19,548 nucleotides of DNA. Source: Erythrobacter sp. GTDB lineage: Bacteria; Pseudomonadota; Alphaproteobacteria; Sphingomonadales; Sphingomonadaceae. Below, one piece after another: positions 1-9,298 of this stretch (position 1 is its first letter; every line of letters starts with the position of its first letter). The notes under the pieces were generated by a model. It was not told the DNA's origin. It saw nothing but the letters and a program-made list of their open reading frames with translations, and made no database searches. A program made the translations under genes and the position numbers. Location: contig NZOF01000153.1 of the NCBI GenBank assembly GCA_002695185.1, forward strand, positions 1-19,548, read 5' to 3'.

Positions 1-2084
1 CCGGTATGCGCGGCCTGATGGCCAAGCCTTCGGGCGAGATCATCGAGAACCCGATCATCTCGAACTTCAAGGAAGGCCTGAACGTCCTCGAATACTTCAA
101 CTCCACCCACGGTGCCCGTAAGGGTCTCGCGGATACGGCGTTGAAGACGGCCAACTCAGGTTACCTGACCCGCCGTCTGGTCGACGTGTCGCAGGACTGC
201 GTCATCGTGGAAGAGGACTGCAAGACCGACAATGCGCTGGAAATGCGCGCCATCGTGCAGGGCGGTAGCGTTATCGCCTCGATCGGTGAGCGTATCCTTG
301 GCCGCACCACCGCCGAAGACATCGTCAACGCCGCTACCGGCGAAGTGATCGTCAAGGCCGGAACGCTGATCGACGAACCGATGGTAAAGGCCATCGAGGA
401 AGCCGAAACGCAGGTTGCCAAGATTCGTTCGCCGCTGGTCTGCGAAGCCAAGCAGGGCGTTTGCGCCACCTGCTACGGCCGTGACCTTGCTCGCGGTACG
501 CCGGTGAACATCGGTGAAGCTGTTGGCGTTATCGCCGCGCAGTCGATCGGTGAACCCGGCACGCAGCTGACCATGCGTACCTTCCACATCGGCGGTGCCG
601 CGCAGCTCAACGAGACTTCGCATCTCGAAGCCGTGTCGGACGGCAAGGTCGAATATCGCGACATGCCCACCATCACCGACAAGAAGGGTCGTATCCTTTC
701 GCTCGCCCGTAACGGCGAACTGGCGGTGATCGATGCCGAAGGTCGTGAGCGCGAAATCCACAAGGTGCCTTACGGTACCGTGCTGATGCACAAGGATGGC
801 GCGAAGGTGAAGGAAGGCGATCGTCTGGCAGAATGGGATCCGTTCTCACTGCCGATCATCACCGAACAGTCGGGTGTGGTCCGCTTCCAAGATCTCGTCG
901 ACACGCAGACGATGGAAGAGCGCGTCGACGATGCCACCGGTATCGCCCAGCGCGTCGTCACCGAAATGCGCGCCACCGGCCGCAAGAAGGACGATCTTCG
1001 TCCGCGTCTGACGCTGTTCAACGATGCTGGCGACGACAGCGAAGCTGCGCGTTACATGCTCGCCCCGGGCACGGTGCTGTCGGTCGACGACGGACAGGAA
1101 GTGCAGGCAGGTGACATCCTTGCCCGTGCTTCGCGTGAAGCTGCCAAGACCCGCGACATCACCGGTGGTCTGCCGCGTGTTGCCGAACTGTTCGAAGCCC
1201 GCGTGCCGAAGGACAATTCGATCATCGCCAAGATTTCGGGTAAGATTGAATTCGTTCGCGAATACAAGGCGAAGCGCAAGATCGCGATCGTTCCGGAGGA
1301 AGGTGATCCGGTAGAATACCTGATCCCCAAGACCAAGATCATCGACGTTCAGGAAGGCGACTTCGTCAAGAAGGGTGACACGCTGATCTCGGGCTCTCCG
1401 AATCCGCACGACATCCTGGAAGTTCTCGGGGTAGAGGCACTCGCCGAGTACCTTTGCACCGAAATCCAGGAAGTCTACCGATTGCAGGGCGTGAAGATCA
1501 ACGACAAGCACATCGAGGTGATCGTTCGCCAAATGCTGCAGAAGGTCGAGATCACCGATAGCGGCGACACCGTGCTGCTGCCGGGCGAACAGATCGATCT
1601 GGAAGAACTCAACGAGACCAATGCGAAGCTCGGACGGAACAAGGAGCCTGCCAAGGGCACCCCGATCCTTCTCGGCATCACCAAGGCCTCGCTCCAGACG
1701 CGTTCGTTCATCTCGGCTGCGTCATTCCAGGAAACCACCCGCGTGCTTACCCAGGCTTCGGTCGAGGGTAAGAAGGACACGCTGGTCGGTCTCAAGGAAA
1801 ACGTCATCGTCGGCCGCCTCATCCCCGCCGGTACCGGCGCGGGCATGAACCGGATGCGTGTGACCGCCTCGAGCCGCGACGCTGCGCTGCGTGCACAGTG
1901 GAAGAAGGCCCAGGAAGCGATCATCGCTGCCAACACGGCTCAGGAAGAGCATGAGGCAGAACTCGCTCAGGGTGCCGAAGCGGCGATCGGAGACGATCCG
2001 CTGGCGAGTATGGAGGGCGAAACCCACGGCACCGATGCCGATGCGGGTGAATACCTCAACGAAGATGCGAAGGACGGCGAATAA
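1..2084 (+). CDS. rpoC: DNA-directed RNA polymerase subunit beta' (C-terminal part)
   Basis: Largest catalytic subunit of RNA polymerase. The gene enters from the left edge, so roughly the N-terminal half, including the active-site Asp triad, lies outside the window. The first residues ([13 protein letters not shown]) begin the trigger-loop region, followed by the very conserved [21 protein letters not shown]. Numbering from the Met at base 6, the second zinc site is complete: Cys65, then Cys146, Cys153 and Cys156, with the 7- and 3-residue spacing seen in E. coli. [18 protein letters not shown] follows, then the long C-terminal region ending in an acidic tail rich in Glu, Asp and Ala. The reading frame is open throughout and stops at TAA 2082-2084. 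It is followed within 25 bases by a strong terminator, so rpoC is last in its operon and no ribosomal-protein genes follow it here. Identification is certain. Confidence 0.98.
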   Translation, partial: GMRGLMAKPSGEIIENPIISNFKEGLNVLEYFNSTHGARKGLADTALKTANSGYLTRRLVDVSQDCVIVEEDCKTDNALEMRAIVQGGSVIASIGERILGRTTAEDIVNAATGEVIVKAGTLIDEPMVKAIEEAETQVAKIRSPLVCEAKQGVCATCYGRDLARGTPVNIGEAVGVIAAQSIGEPGTQLTMRTFHIGGAAQLNETSHLEAVSDGKVEYRDMPTITDKKGRILSLARNGELAVIDAEGREREIHKVPYGTVLMHKDGAKVKEGDRLAEWDPFSLPIITEQSGVVRFQDLVDTQTMEERVDDATGIAQRVVTEMRATGRKKDDLRPRLTLFNDAGDDSEAARYMLAPGTVLSVDDGQEVQAGDILARASREAAKTRDITGGLPRVAELFEARVPKDNSIIAKISGKIEFVREYKAKRKIAIVPEEGDPVEYLIPKTKIIDVQEGDFVKKGDTLISGSPNPHDILEVLGVEALAEYLCTEIQEVYRLQGVKINDKHIEVIVRQMLQKVEITDSGDTVLLPGEQIDLEELNETNAKLGRNKEPAKGTPILLGITKASLQTRSFISAASFQETTRVLTQASVEGKKDTLVGLKENVIVGRLIPAGTGAGMNRMRVTASSRDAALRAQWKKAQEAIIAANTAQEEHEAELAQGAEAAIGDDPLASMEGETHGTDADAGEYLNEDAKDGE

Positions 2085-2105
2085 GCCGGACTACCGTAAC
2101 CTAAT

Positions 2106-2142
2106 AAAAAGCCCCGCCGGAGTAATTCGGCGGGGCTTTTTT
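2106..2142 (+). terminator. Rho-independent terminator of rpoC
   Basis: Perfect 9-bp GC-rich stem, GCCCCGCCG at 2111-2119 with CGGCGGGGC at 2128-2136, and an 8-base loop. It is flanked by five A at 2106-2110 and six T at 2137-2142. The A and T flanks extend the pairing, so the structure could also work on the opposite strand. It lies 21 bases after the rpoC stop and is a textbook intrinsic terminator. Confidence 0.95.
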
Positions 2143-2246
2143 GTGACATCAGGCGCTCATTATGACACGCGGCTCACAAATAAGTAGATTTCCGTAACGT
2201 CACGCGCTTATTAATCGGGGTCTATAAGCCTGAGCAGGGGGTCGCT
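2143..2246. other. Intergenic region between rpoC terminator and the c-di-GMP gene
   Basis: About 100 bases without a gene. It must hold the promoter of the downstream GGDEF-EAL gene, but I see no convincing -35/-10 pair. An AATAAG near 2178 and a CTTATT near 2208 could pair across about 22 bases. A Shine-Dalgarno-like AGGGGG lies at 2236-2241, five bases before the TTG at 2247. Confidence 0.4.
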
Positions 2247-4625
2247 TTGAAGCACGGGCGCGAGAATCGTATTTCTACACCCGCCAGGCAGTTCGCCTTG
2301 CGCCGCAGGTTGGGTGACCTCAAACGAGGCTTGGGTATCCTGCTGGTCCCCTCGCTGGTGACGATTTTCGTAATCACCTATGTCTTCTATGACGAGGCGC
2401 ATGGACCCGTCCTGCCAATCCTCGCAGCGATGCTGGTCATCCTGCTGGCGCTCTCGGTATTTCTGGCCAGTAATTTCGATCCGAAAAACGCGCCATGGGA
2501 GGCGCTCCATCGGCGTTGGAAGCTCCTTGTCGCGGCCCAAGGGGCACCAGCGTGTGTTGGATGGTCATGTTTCCCTATCTGGTCACCATCTCCGATCCCC
2601 TCGACATCACTTTCCTCGGGATCGCTGGAACGGCCATCTACTGCAGCGTCCTAATGGCCTATCGCAGCAGCCCTGGCGTCGGAATCTTTCACATCATCGG
2701 CATGTCCGTCGGACTGGCCCTGACGACGCTTGCGGTGGCGGGTCTTGATGGCTGGCCTTCGCTGACGCTGCTCGCTTCTTTCGGCATCGTCCTGATTGTT
2801 ACCCTGCTCAATCAGGAGCGCAGTTTCCGCCAGTCTGTCCGCAGCGAATTCAGAAGGCGCCAAAGCGAGGCAATGGTCCGGGTCCTGCTCGACGATTACG
2901 AAGAGCAGTCTTCCGACAGCCTCTGGATGATTGGACCGAACGGCAATCTCCGCGATGTAAGCGAGCGCTTTGCTGCACTGATAGGGATCGAGCGTGACCA
3001 GCTGGAAGGGCTGTCGTTTCTCGACCTGTTCAAATCGGGTAGCGGAAAAGACATTCTTGCTGAACGTATCGCCAAACGAGAACCCTTCCGGGATCTGCTG
3101 GTCAGCCTGACCATCGACACAAAGCTTCGCTATTGGCGGCTTTCCGCTCGCGCGCGCGAAGGTGGCAACGGTATGGCCGGTGTGGCGAGGGACGTAACCG
3201 GCGCGCGGGAGGTTGAAGAGCGTGTCGCCTTCATGGCTCATTATGACAGCCTGACAGGTCTGGCCAATCGCCATCTTTTCAACGAGCGGCTTCGCGAGAA
3301 GGAAAGGGAGGATGCCTCTACCGTATTCGATACGGCACTTTTCTATGTCGATCTCGACGATTTTAAAGCCATCAACGACGCACGCGGTCATATGCTCGGT
3401 GATACTCTGCTGCGAGAGGTCGCGGCACGGCTCGAGCACGAGGTTCGGGCGGACGATGTTGTCGCGCGGCTAGGCGGGGATGAATTCGCTATCCTGATCG
3501 ATACCCGATGCGGCGACGGCTTGTTGCTGGAGCGTGCGCATCGCTTCCTTTCCGTGATGCGCGCCCCGTTCACCATCGACGGCCAGCGTTATCGCTTGTC
3601 AGCCAGCGTGGGAATTGCGCGATCTCTCGATGGGGACTGCGACGCCGAAGAACTCATGCGACGGGCGGACCTGGCGCTGCACGCGGCGAAGAAGAAAGGT
3701 CGCGACAATCTGGCACTTTTCGACCCGAGCTTCGACCGGGCGGCCCGCGAGCGGCGAGAGATCGAAATGGATCTGGGCGAAGCATTGAACCGCGGCCAGA
3801 TGTATCTGGATTATCAGCCAGTGGCCGATCTCAAGACCGGGGCAATCACGGCATATGAAGCGCTGCTGCGCTGGCGTCACCCGGAGCGCGGAATCGTCGC
3901 GCCAGGCGATTTTCTGCCGGTCGCAGAGGCCACGGGCCTGATCCTGTCGTTCGGGGATTGGGTGATACATCAAGGCTCTTTCCGATGCTGCTCGAATGCC
4001 GGGCGACTTCCGAATCGCGATCAATCTGTCTCCCACTCAAGTCAAAACGCCGGGCCTGGTAAGCACTGTCGCCCAAGCGATCGACCGCACCAACATCGCG
4101 CCGGAACGGGTAGAGCTGGAAATTACCGAGCATGTCCTCATGGACGAGGGCGGCAAAAGCTTGGCAACTCTCTTGGCGCTGCGCGACTTGGGCGTGAAGA
4201 TCGCGATTGACGATTTCGGCACCGGCTTCTCCTCGCTCAGTTACCTTCGCCGGTTTCCATTCGATCGGATCAAGATCGACCGCAGCTTTGTGACCGACGT
4301 CGTGCAGGACATCGGCAGCCAAGCGATCGTCTCGAGCATCACGCGCCTTGCCGATGCGTTCGGGGTCACCGTAACCGCCGAAGGGATCGAATCACCCGAT
4401 CAGCTCGATATGTTGCGCAAGCTCGGCGCGGATGAGGCGCAGGGCTTTCTTATCGCGAGACCTTCGGCGGCCGAATGTCTGGCGGTCGCCGCCTCGCCAG
4501 CGGGGGGCGTGGAAGCTCGCCTGTCCGATTACCTCGGAGCAGCGTTTCTCGATTACCGGAACAAGCGGCAGAAGATCCTCGCAGCTGCCCGTAAACGTAC
4601 GCAGGAAGCCCTGCGGGCACCCTGA
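2247..4625 (+). pseudogene. Membrane-anchored PAS/GGDEF/EAL cyclic-di-GMP protein with two frameshifts
   Basis: A bifunctional diguanylate cyclase/phosphodiesterase-type protein read in three pieces. Piece 1 starts at TTG 2247, five bases after AGGGGG, and encodes two hydrophobic helices. Near 2541-2544 the coding frame shifts by -1. Piece 2 carries about four more helices, a PAS-like region (about 2893-3225), GGDEF and the start of EAL. At about 3974 a single extra base moves the frame back, and piece 3 finishes EAL to TGA 4625. The repaired protein would be 792 residues. GGDEF is intact at 3473-3487, with an RxxD product-inhibition site (RADD) five residues upstream. EAL is canonical: EALLRW at 3857, INLSPTQ, ELEITE, AIDDFGTGFSSLSYL, KIDRSF, TAEGIE and the QGFL block. 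All expected catalytic residues therefore survive, so the breaks are recent or are sequence errors. If real, the cell makes only truncated products, the largest possibly membrane-PAS-GGDEF without a working EAL domain. Confidence 0.88.
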
Positions 4626-4636
4626 ATTCCGCCGTT

Positions 4637-4656
4637 GAGCGGATACAGGACCGCTC
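4637..4656. repeat. Short inverted repeat after the GGDEF-EAL gene
   Basis: GAGCGG at 4637-4642 and CCGCTC at 4651-4656 form a 6-bp stem with an 8-base loop, 11 bases after the stop at 4625. There is no T tract, so it is at best a weak or Rho-assisted end for the upstream gene, just ahead of gltX. Confidence 0.35.
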
Positions 4657-4691
4657 GCCTTATGTGATACCTTGCGCTATCGGCTGCGGCC

Positions 4692-6050
4692 ATGACTACG
4701 ATCACGCGTTTCGCGCCGTCCCCTACCGGTAACCTTCATGTCGGGAATATCCGCACTGCGCTCCACAATTGGCTGCTGGCGCGGCAGGCGGGCGGCCGTT
4801 TTCTCCTGCGGATCGACGATACGGACGCGCAGCGCAGCCGCGAGGAATATGTCGATGCAATCCGCGCGGACCTTGCATGGCTGGGGATCGAACCCGATGC
4901 CGAAGAGCGCCAGTCCCTGCGGCTGGACAAATACGAAGCTGCATTCGAGGCGCTAAAGGTGGCGGGCCGGGTTTATCCGGCTTACGAGACGGCCCAGGAA
5001 CTGGAGTTGAAACGCAAGGTACGGCTGGGACGCGGTCTGCCACCGGTTTATGACCGGTCGGCACTTTCGCTGAGCGAAGAGGAGCGGGCGGCGAAAGAGG
5101 CTGAAGGCATCGTCCCGCATTGGCGGTTCAAGCTGAACCACGACGAAGCCATCCGCTGGGAAGACGGCATTCGCGGAAGTCAGAAATTCGATCCCGCTCA
5201 ATTGTCCGACCCGGTGATCCGGCGCGCTGATGGTAGCTGGCTGTATATGCTGCCGAGCGCGGTCGACGATCTCGATATGGGCGTTACCGACGTACTTCGC
5301 GGCGAAGATCACGTTTCCAACACAGCGGTTCAAATTCAAATGTTTACCGCACTCATTGCTGCAGCATATCCGGACAGCAAAATACCCAGCTTCGCGCATG
5401 AGGCATTGCTGGTGGGCCGCGAAGGTAAGCTCTCGAAACGACTTGGCTCATTGGGCTGCGATGCCTTCCGCGAACGCGATATCGAACCGGAAGCGATTGT
5501 CGCTTTGCTGGCCCGCCTCGGAACGTCGCGGCCGGTCGAAGCGATCGCGGATCGTGCAGTGCTGGTCGAGGGTTTCGATCTGTCCACGTTCGGCCGCGCG
5601 CCGGCGCGATTCGACGACAGCGAACTCGATCGCCTCAATGCGGCGATCCTGCACGAGGCGGATTTTGCCAAGGTAGCGGACCGCTTGCCCGAAGGTATGG
5701 ACGAGGCGGGGTGGCATGCCGTGCGACCCAATATCACGCATCTGGAGGAAGCTCGCGACTGGTGGCAATTGGTCACCGGGCCGATCGAGGAACCTGATTT
5801 CAGTTCCGAGGATAGGGCTTTTCTGGATCAGGCCGCCGCGGCGCTCACATGGTCCGATACGCCCTGGCAGGACCTGACTTCGCAACTGAAAGAAACAACG
5901 GGTCGCAAAGGGAAAGCCCTGTTCCTGCCGCTTCGACAGGCTCTTACCGGCAAGGATCACGGACCCGAAATGAAAGAGCTTCTCCCCTTGATAGGAGAAG
6001 GGGAGGCCAGAAGACGGCTGGAACGCTCCGCATCTCCTCCGCGTTCATAG
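4692..6050 (+). CDS. gltX: Glutamate--tRNA ligase (class I, zinc-less type)
   Basis: Charges tRNA with glutamate using ATP, in the cytoplasm. At 452 residues it is close to the usual bacterial length of about 470. The class I signatures are present: an HIGH-like HVGN at residues 16-19 inside RFAPSPTGNLHVGNIRTAL, a KMSKS-like KLSKR at 246-250, and GEDHVSNTAVQ at about 204-214. The cysteine cluster that binds zinc in E. coli GluRS is missing; the equivalent stretch reads YPAYETAQELELKRK. Many alphaproteobacteria carry two GluRS genes, one of them relaxed or specialised towards tRNA-Gln, which is then corrected by GatCAB. This looks like one of that pair, but sequence alone does not say which. 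The ATG at 4692 has no clear Shine-Dalgarno sequence, yet the conserved N-terminus starts right there. Another gltX copy should exist elsewhere in the genome. Confidence 0.95.
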   Translation: MTTITRFAPSPTGNLHVGNIRTALHNWLLARQAGGRFLLRIDDTDAQRSREEYVDAIRADLAWLGIEPDAEERQSLRLDKYEAAFEALKVAGRVYPAYETAQELELKRKVRLGRGLPPVYDRSALSLSEEERAAKEAEGIVPHWRFKLNHDEAIRWEDGIRGSQKFDPAQLSDPVIRRADGSWLYMLPSAVDDLDMGVTDVLRGEDHVSNTAVQIQMFTALIAAAYPDSKIPSFAHEALLVGREGKLSKRLGSLGCDAFRERDIEPEAIVALLARLGTSRPVEAIADRAVLVEGFDLSTFGRAPARFDDSELDRLNAAILHEADFAKVADRLPEGMDEAGWHAVRPNITHLEEARDWWQLVTGPIEEPDFSSEDRAFLDQAAAALTWSDTPWQDLTSQLKETTGRKGKALFLPLRQALTGKDHGPEMKELLPLIGEGEARRRLERSASPPRS

Positions 6051-6084
6051 GCGAGGTTTTTAGCAAGAAGGGGCATTGTGGCGC

Positions 6085-7794
6085 ATGGCAGGCGAGGCAC
6101 TTGTGCCCACAACCCGGTGGCTAAAAGCGTTTACCGCGCAGAGCGCTGGTAAGGATGTCATCGCCGGACTTGTTCTCTCCATTCTGCTCGTTCCCCAAGC
6201 CATGGCCTATGCGCAACTGGCGGGCCTGCCTCCCCAGATGGGGCTCTTCGCTGCACTGACGCCGCCAATCCTTTACTTCTTTTTCGGCACGAGCCCCTTC
6301 GTTTCGGTGGGCCCGGTAGCCCTCGTGTCGCTGGTGATCAGCGAAGCTGTCGGGAATACGGCGCTGGAGGCGCAAGCAGGCGCGGCGATCATCGGGATCG
6401 AGGCGGGCATTCTTCTCGTCGCTCTAGGTGCGTTCGGCCTCGGCAGGCTGGTCAATTTCATCAGCGAGCCGGTCCTTCTCGGCTTCACTGCAGCGGCCGC
6501 CTTCCTGATCGCGGCTAGCCAGTTGCCGACTTTGCTCGGGATCGACGTACCCCGCGCTGGAAATCTTCCCGCCGCACTGTCCGCGCTGTGGGGCGGCATA
6601 GGGCAGCTTCAGCCTGTCACGGCAGTTATCGGCGCAGGTGCGCTCATCGCATTACTGTTGGCCCATCGCTATGCGCCCGCCATTCTCTGGAAGATCGGAG
6701 TCAAGCCGCCCTTTCGACTGGCGCTGGCGAAATCTCTGCCGCTTTTGGTAATCGTTCTGGCGGGCTGGATCGCTGCAACCTGTGCCGCAGAGGTGCCGAC
6801 TGTGGAGTCGGTATCCGGCGGGTTGCCGCACGTCTTCGATTCCTTTGCCGAGCCATCCGTCTGGTTTAATTTGCTACCCAGCGGGCTGGCCGTGGCGATC
6901 ATCATCTTCGTGACTGCGACTGCCGTGGCAAAAGCCCTTGCCGGAGAAGATCGCAGCAATCTCAATACGAGCCGGGAGGCAGTGGCGCTGGGGGCGGGAA
7001 ATATCGCCGCTTCGCTTACGGGCGGTTATGCAGTGGGTGCGAGCCTGAGCCGCTCGGCCCTGGCAGGAGACAGTGGGGGGCGCACGCCGTTCGCCTCTGT
7101 CGTGGCATCTCTGGCCATCGTGGCCGTACTGTTCTTCCTTGCCCCGCTGCTCGCCTATCTGCCAAAAACCGCGCTGGCTGCCCTGGTGATCAGTGCCGTC
7201 TTCGGCCTGATCAACCTTCGCGAAATTCGCGCTGTTTGGGACCATGATCGGGTTGAGGTCGCCATCGTGGCGGCTTCCTTCCTGGCCACGCTGCTGCTCG
7301 GCGTAAGGCTCGGGCTGGCAATCGGGGCACTTCTGGGGCTCGCCTACTTCCTCTGGTTCTCATCGGTACCTCGCGTCACGCGGATCGGCACGGATGACGG
7401 TGGCACAAGCTTCCGCTCGATCGAGCGCGACGCGGTCGAGCTGACCACGCTGCCCAATCTCGTGGTTCGCATCGACCGATCGATCTATTTCGCAAACGCC
7501 GCCTATGTGGAGGAAGAGGTTTTCAACCGGCTCGCAGAACATGAAGGTCTGACGGGCCTCGTCCTCGATATGAGCGCCGTGAACGACATCGATTCAAGCG
7601 GCCTGGCCATGCTGCGGCGGATGGTGACGCGGCTCAAATCGATGGGAATCGCTCTCCACTTCGCCGCCGTGCACGAGCCGGTGGCGGAAAGTCTGGAGAG
7701 GCTCGACAGCAGCGTTTGCCGCTTCCACCGCACCGTGGGTCAGGCGCTGGAAGGGTGTGGAATCCAGCTGGACGAAGATATCGCCCCGACCTGA
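6085..7794 (+). CDS. SulP family anion transporter with STAS domain
   Basis: Inner-membrane anion carrier or channel of the SulP (SLC26-like) family. Members carry sulfate, bicarbonate or dicarboxylates, and the substrate cannot be read from this sequence. The start of the transport domain is typical: GKDVIAGLVLSILLVPQAMAYAQLAGLPP, then the FFGTSPFVSVGPVALVSLV block. About 10-14 hydrophobic helices follow up to about residue 450. A cytoplasmic STAS domain closes the protein (about 459-560), with the DMSAVNDIDSSGLAML signature. I chose ATG 6085, eleven bases after AAGAAGGGG (6065-6073), over an in-frame TTG at 6076 that lies too close to it. That gives 569 residues, normal for the family. It follows gltX by 34 bases and may be cotranscribed. 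The stop TGA 7792-7794 directly touches the stop codon of convergent pyk. No carbonic anhydrase or cysteine-pathway gene is nearby to suggest the substrate. Confidence 0.92.
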   Translation: MAGEALVPTTRWLKAFTAQSAGKDVIAGLVLSILLVPQAMAYAQLAGLPPQMGLFAALTPPILYFFFGTSPFVSVGPVALVSLVISEAVGNTALEAQAGAAIIGIEAGILLVALGAFGLGRLVNFISEPVLLGFTAAAAFLIAASQLPTLLGIDVPRAGNLPAALSALWGGIGQLQPVTAVIGAGALIALLLAHRYAPAILWKIGVKPPFRLALAKSLPLLVIVLAGWIAATCAAEVPTVESVSGGLPHVFDSFAEPSVWFNLLPSGLAVAIIIFVTATAVAKALAGEDRSNLNTSREAVALGAGNIAASLTGGYAVGASLSRSALAGDSGGRTPFASVVASLAIVAVLFFLAPLLAYLPKTALAALVISAVFGLINLREIRAVWDHDRVEVAIVAASFLATLLLGVRLGLAIGALLGLAYFLWFSSVPRVTRIGTDDGGTSFRSIERDAVELTTLPNLVVRIDRSIYFANAAYVEEEVFNRLAEHEGLTGLVLDMSAVNDIDSSGLAMLRRMVTRLKSMGIALHFAAVHEPVAESLERLDSSVCRFHRTVGQALEGCGIQLDEDIAPT

Positions 7795-9249
7795 TTACTC
7801 TCCGTGTTTTTCCAATTCGTCGCCAGCGACGGTGACCACATGCATCAAATTGGTTGACCCGGGAGTGCCGAACGGGACACCGGCCAGCGCGATCAGCTTC
7901 GATCCGGCACTGCCAAGGCCGTGACGCAGTGCCATGCGTTTTCCCTTGGCGATCATCTCTTCGAAACTGCCGATATCCTTGGTGGCGACTGCGTGGGCTC
8001 CCCAAAGAAGCCCGAGGCGCCGCGCCGTCGTCATGCTCGGCGTGAGCACCAGCATGGGCACGCTGGGTCTCTCGCGCGCCACGCGGCGGGCGGTCGACCC
8101 ACTGCCGGTGAAAACGGTGATCGCCTCGATCGCCACGGTATCGGCCACGGTCATGCAGGCATGCGCCAGAGCATCGGCGGTGGTGCGATCGGGTGGTGTC
8201 TCGAGGAAACGGACGCGGCCCAGATAGGCTTCGTCTTGCTCCACCTGTTTGGCGATGCGGTGCATGATGGTCACCGCTTCTTCCGGCCAGTCACCGGCTG
8301 CGGTTTCCGCGCTCAGCATGACGGCATCGGCGCCATCGTAAACTGCGTTCGCCACGTCGGAGACTTCGGCCCGGGTCGGGGCGGGGCTCTCGATCATGCT
8401 TTCGAGCATTTGCGTCGCCACGATTACCGGTTTGCCGGCGGTACGGGCCTTGTTAACGATCTGCTTCTGGAGCGGCGGGACTTCCTGCGGTTCAAGTTCG
8501 ACACCAAGGTCGCCGCGGGCCACCATGATGCCGTCCGACATCTCGATGATTTCATCCAGCCGGCGTACCGCCATCGGCTTTTCGATCTTGGCGCATAGCG
8601 CACCCTTGCCACCCATCAGCTTGCGGGCTTCGGCAAGGTCTTCGGGGCGCTGCACGAAGCTGAGGCCGATCCAGTCGACATTCTGGTTCATCGCAAAGGC
8701 AAGGTCGCGGCGATCCTTGTCGGTCAGCGCGGGGATCGGCACTTCGGCATCGGGCACGTTCACGCCCTTGCGATCGGAAATGACCCCGCCGACTTCGGCG
8801 GAACACAGGATCTCGTTCTCGTCGGCGCGGATGACCTTGAGACGGATCTTGCCATCGTTGATCAGCAGGCGCTGGCCCTTTTCGAGCAGGCCGAAAAGCT
8901 CTGGATGTGGAAGTTCCACCCTGTTCTCGTCGCCCGGCTCGGGATTGCGGTCGAGCGTGAAATGACCCGAATGCCGGATCACGGCCTGGCCATCCTTGAA
9001 CTTGCCGACGCGCAGCTTGGGTCCCTGAAGATCGGCAAGGATCGCGATCGGACGATGGAAATCCTTTTCCATCTGGCGGATCGCCTTAATCGTTTGCTCG
9101 TGATCGGCATGTTCGCCATGGCTCATATTGACGCGGAAGGCGTCTACCCCGGCCTTGAACAGGCGGGTAAGCATTTCGGGAGACCGGCTGGCGGGGCCGA
9201 CGGTGGCGAGAATCTTGACCTTGCGGCCTCTCGGATCGAGCTTTTGCAT
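7795..9249 (-). CDS. pyk: Pyruvate kinase
   Basis: Converts phosphoenolpyruvate and ADP to pyruvate and ATP, the last step of lower glycolysis and the Entner-Doudoroff route. The 484 residues match the bacterial family. Visible blocks: KILATVGPAS at 12-21, FRVNMSHG at 38-45 (substrate and potassium site), ILADLQGPKLR at 70-80, the catalytic lysine Lys221 in LCAKIEKP, and the magnesium-binding MVARGDLGVELEPQEVP from 242. The C-terminal regulatory domain has TGSGSTARRVARERP, where other pyruvate kinases bind sugar-phosphate effectors; whether this enzyme does is not visible. It starts at the ATG complementary to 9247-9249 and is divergent from DUF1244, with only 49 bases between the starts. Its TAA lies immediately against the SulP stop with no terminator hairpin between them. 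Confidence 0.97.
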   Translation of the reverse strand: MQKLDPRGRKVKILATVGPASRSPEMLTRLFKAGVDAFRVNMSHGEHADHEQTIKAIRQMEKDFHRPIAILADLQGPKLRVGKFKDGQAVIRHSGHFTLDRNPEPGDENRVELPHPELFGLLEKGQRLLINDGKIRLKVIRADENEILCSAEVGGVISDRKGVNVPDAEVPIPALTDKDRRDLAFAMNQNVDWIGLSFVQRPEDLAEARKLMGGKGALCAKIEKPMAVRRLDEIIEMSDGIMVARGDLGVELEPQEVPPLQKQIVNKARTAGKPVIVATQMLESMIESPAPTRAEVSDVANAVYDGADAVMLSAETAAGDWPEEAVTIMHRIAKQVEQDEAYLGRVRFLETPPDRTTADALAHACMTVADTVAIEAITVFTGSGSTARRVARERPSVPMLVLTPSMTTARRLGLLWGAHAVATKDIGSFEEMIAKGKRMALRHGLGSAGSKLIALAGVPFGTPGSTNLMHVVTVAGDELEKHGE

Positions 9250-9298
9250 GGATAACGCCTATGGCAGAGCCGTGTGGCAACTCAAGGACAAGCTTTCG
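9250..9298. promoter_or_regulatory. Divergent pyk / DUF1244 control region
   Basis: Only 49 bases separate the two start codons, so the promoters must overlap each other or the neighbouring coding sequence. On the minus strand a weak TTGAGT with CATAGG about 16 bases on could serve pyk. On the plus strand AAGGA at 9284-9288 is a suitable ribosome site ten bases before the DUF1244 ATG. The promoter boxes are tentative. Confidence 0.3.

Noticed and set aside
156..1532. Long minus-strand open frames of 211 and 228 codons inside rpoC
   Set aside because: They are mirror frames of a strongly conserved gene in GC-rich DNA. Their translations are rich in His, Asp and Arg with no recognisable family.
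2651..3439. A 262-codon minus-strand open frame opposite the GGDEF gene
   Set aside because: The plus strand encodes PAS and GGDEF motifs; the opposite frame shows no domain and is a codon-bias shadow.
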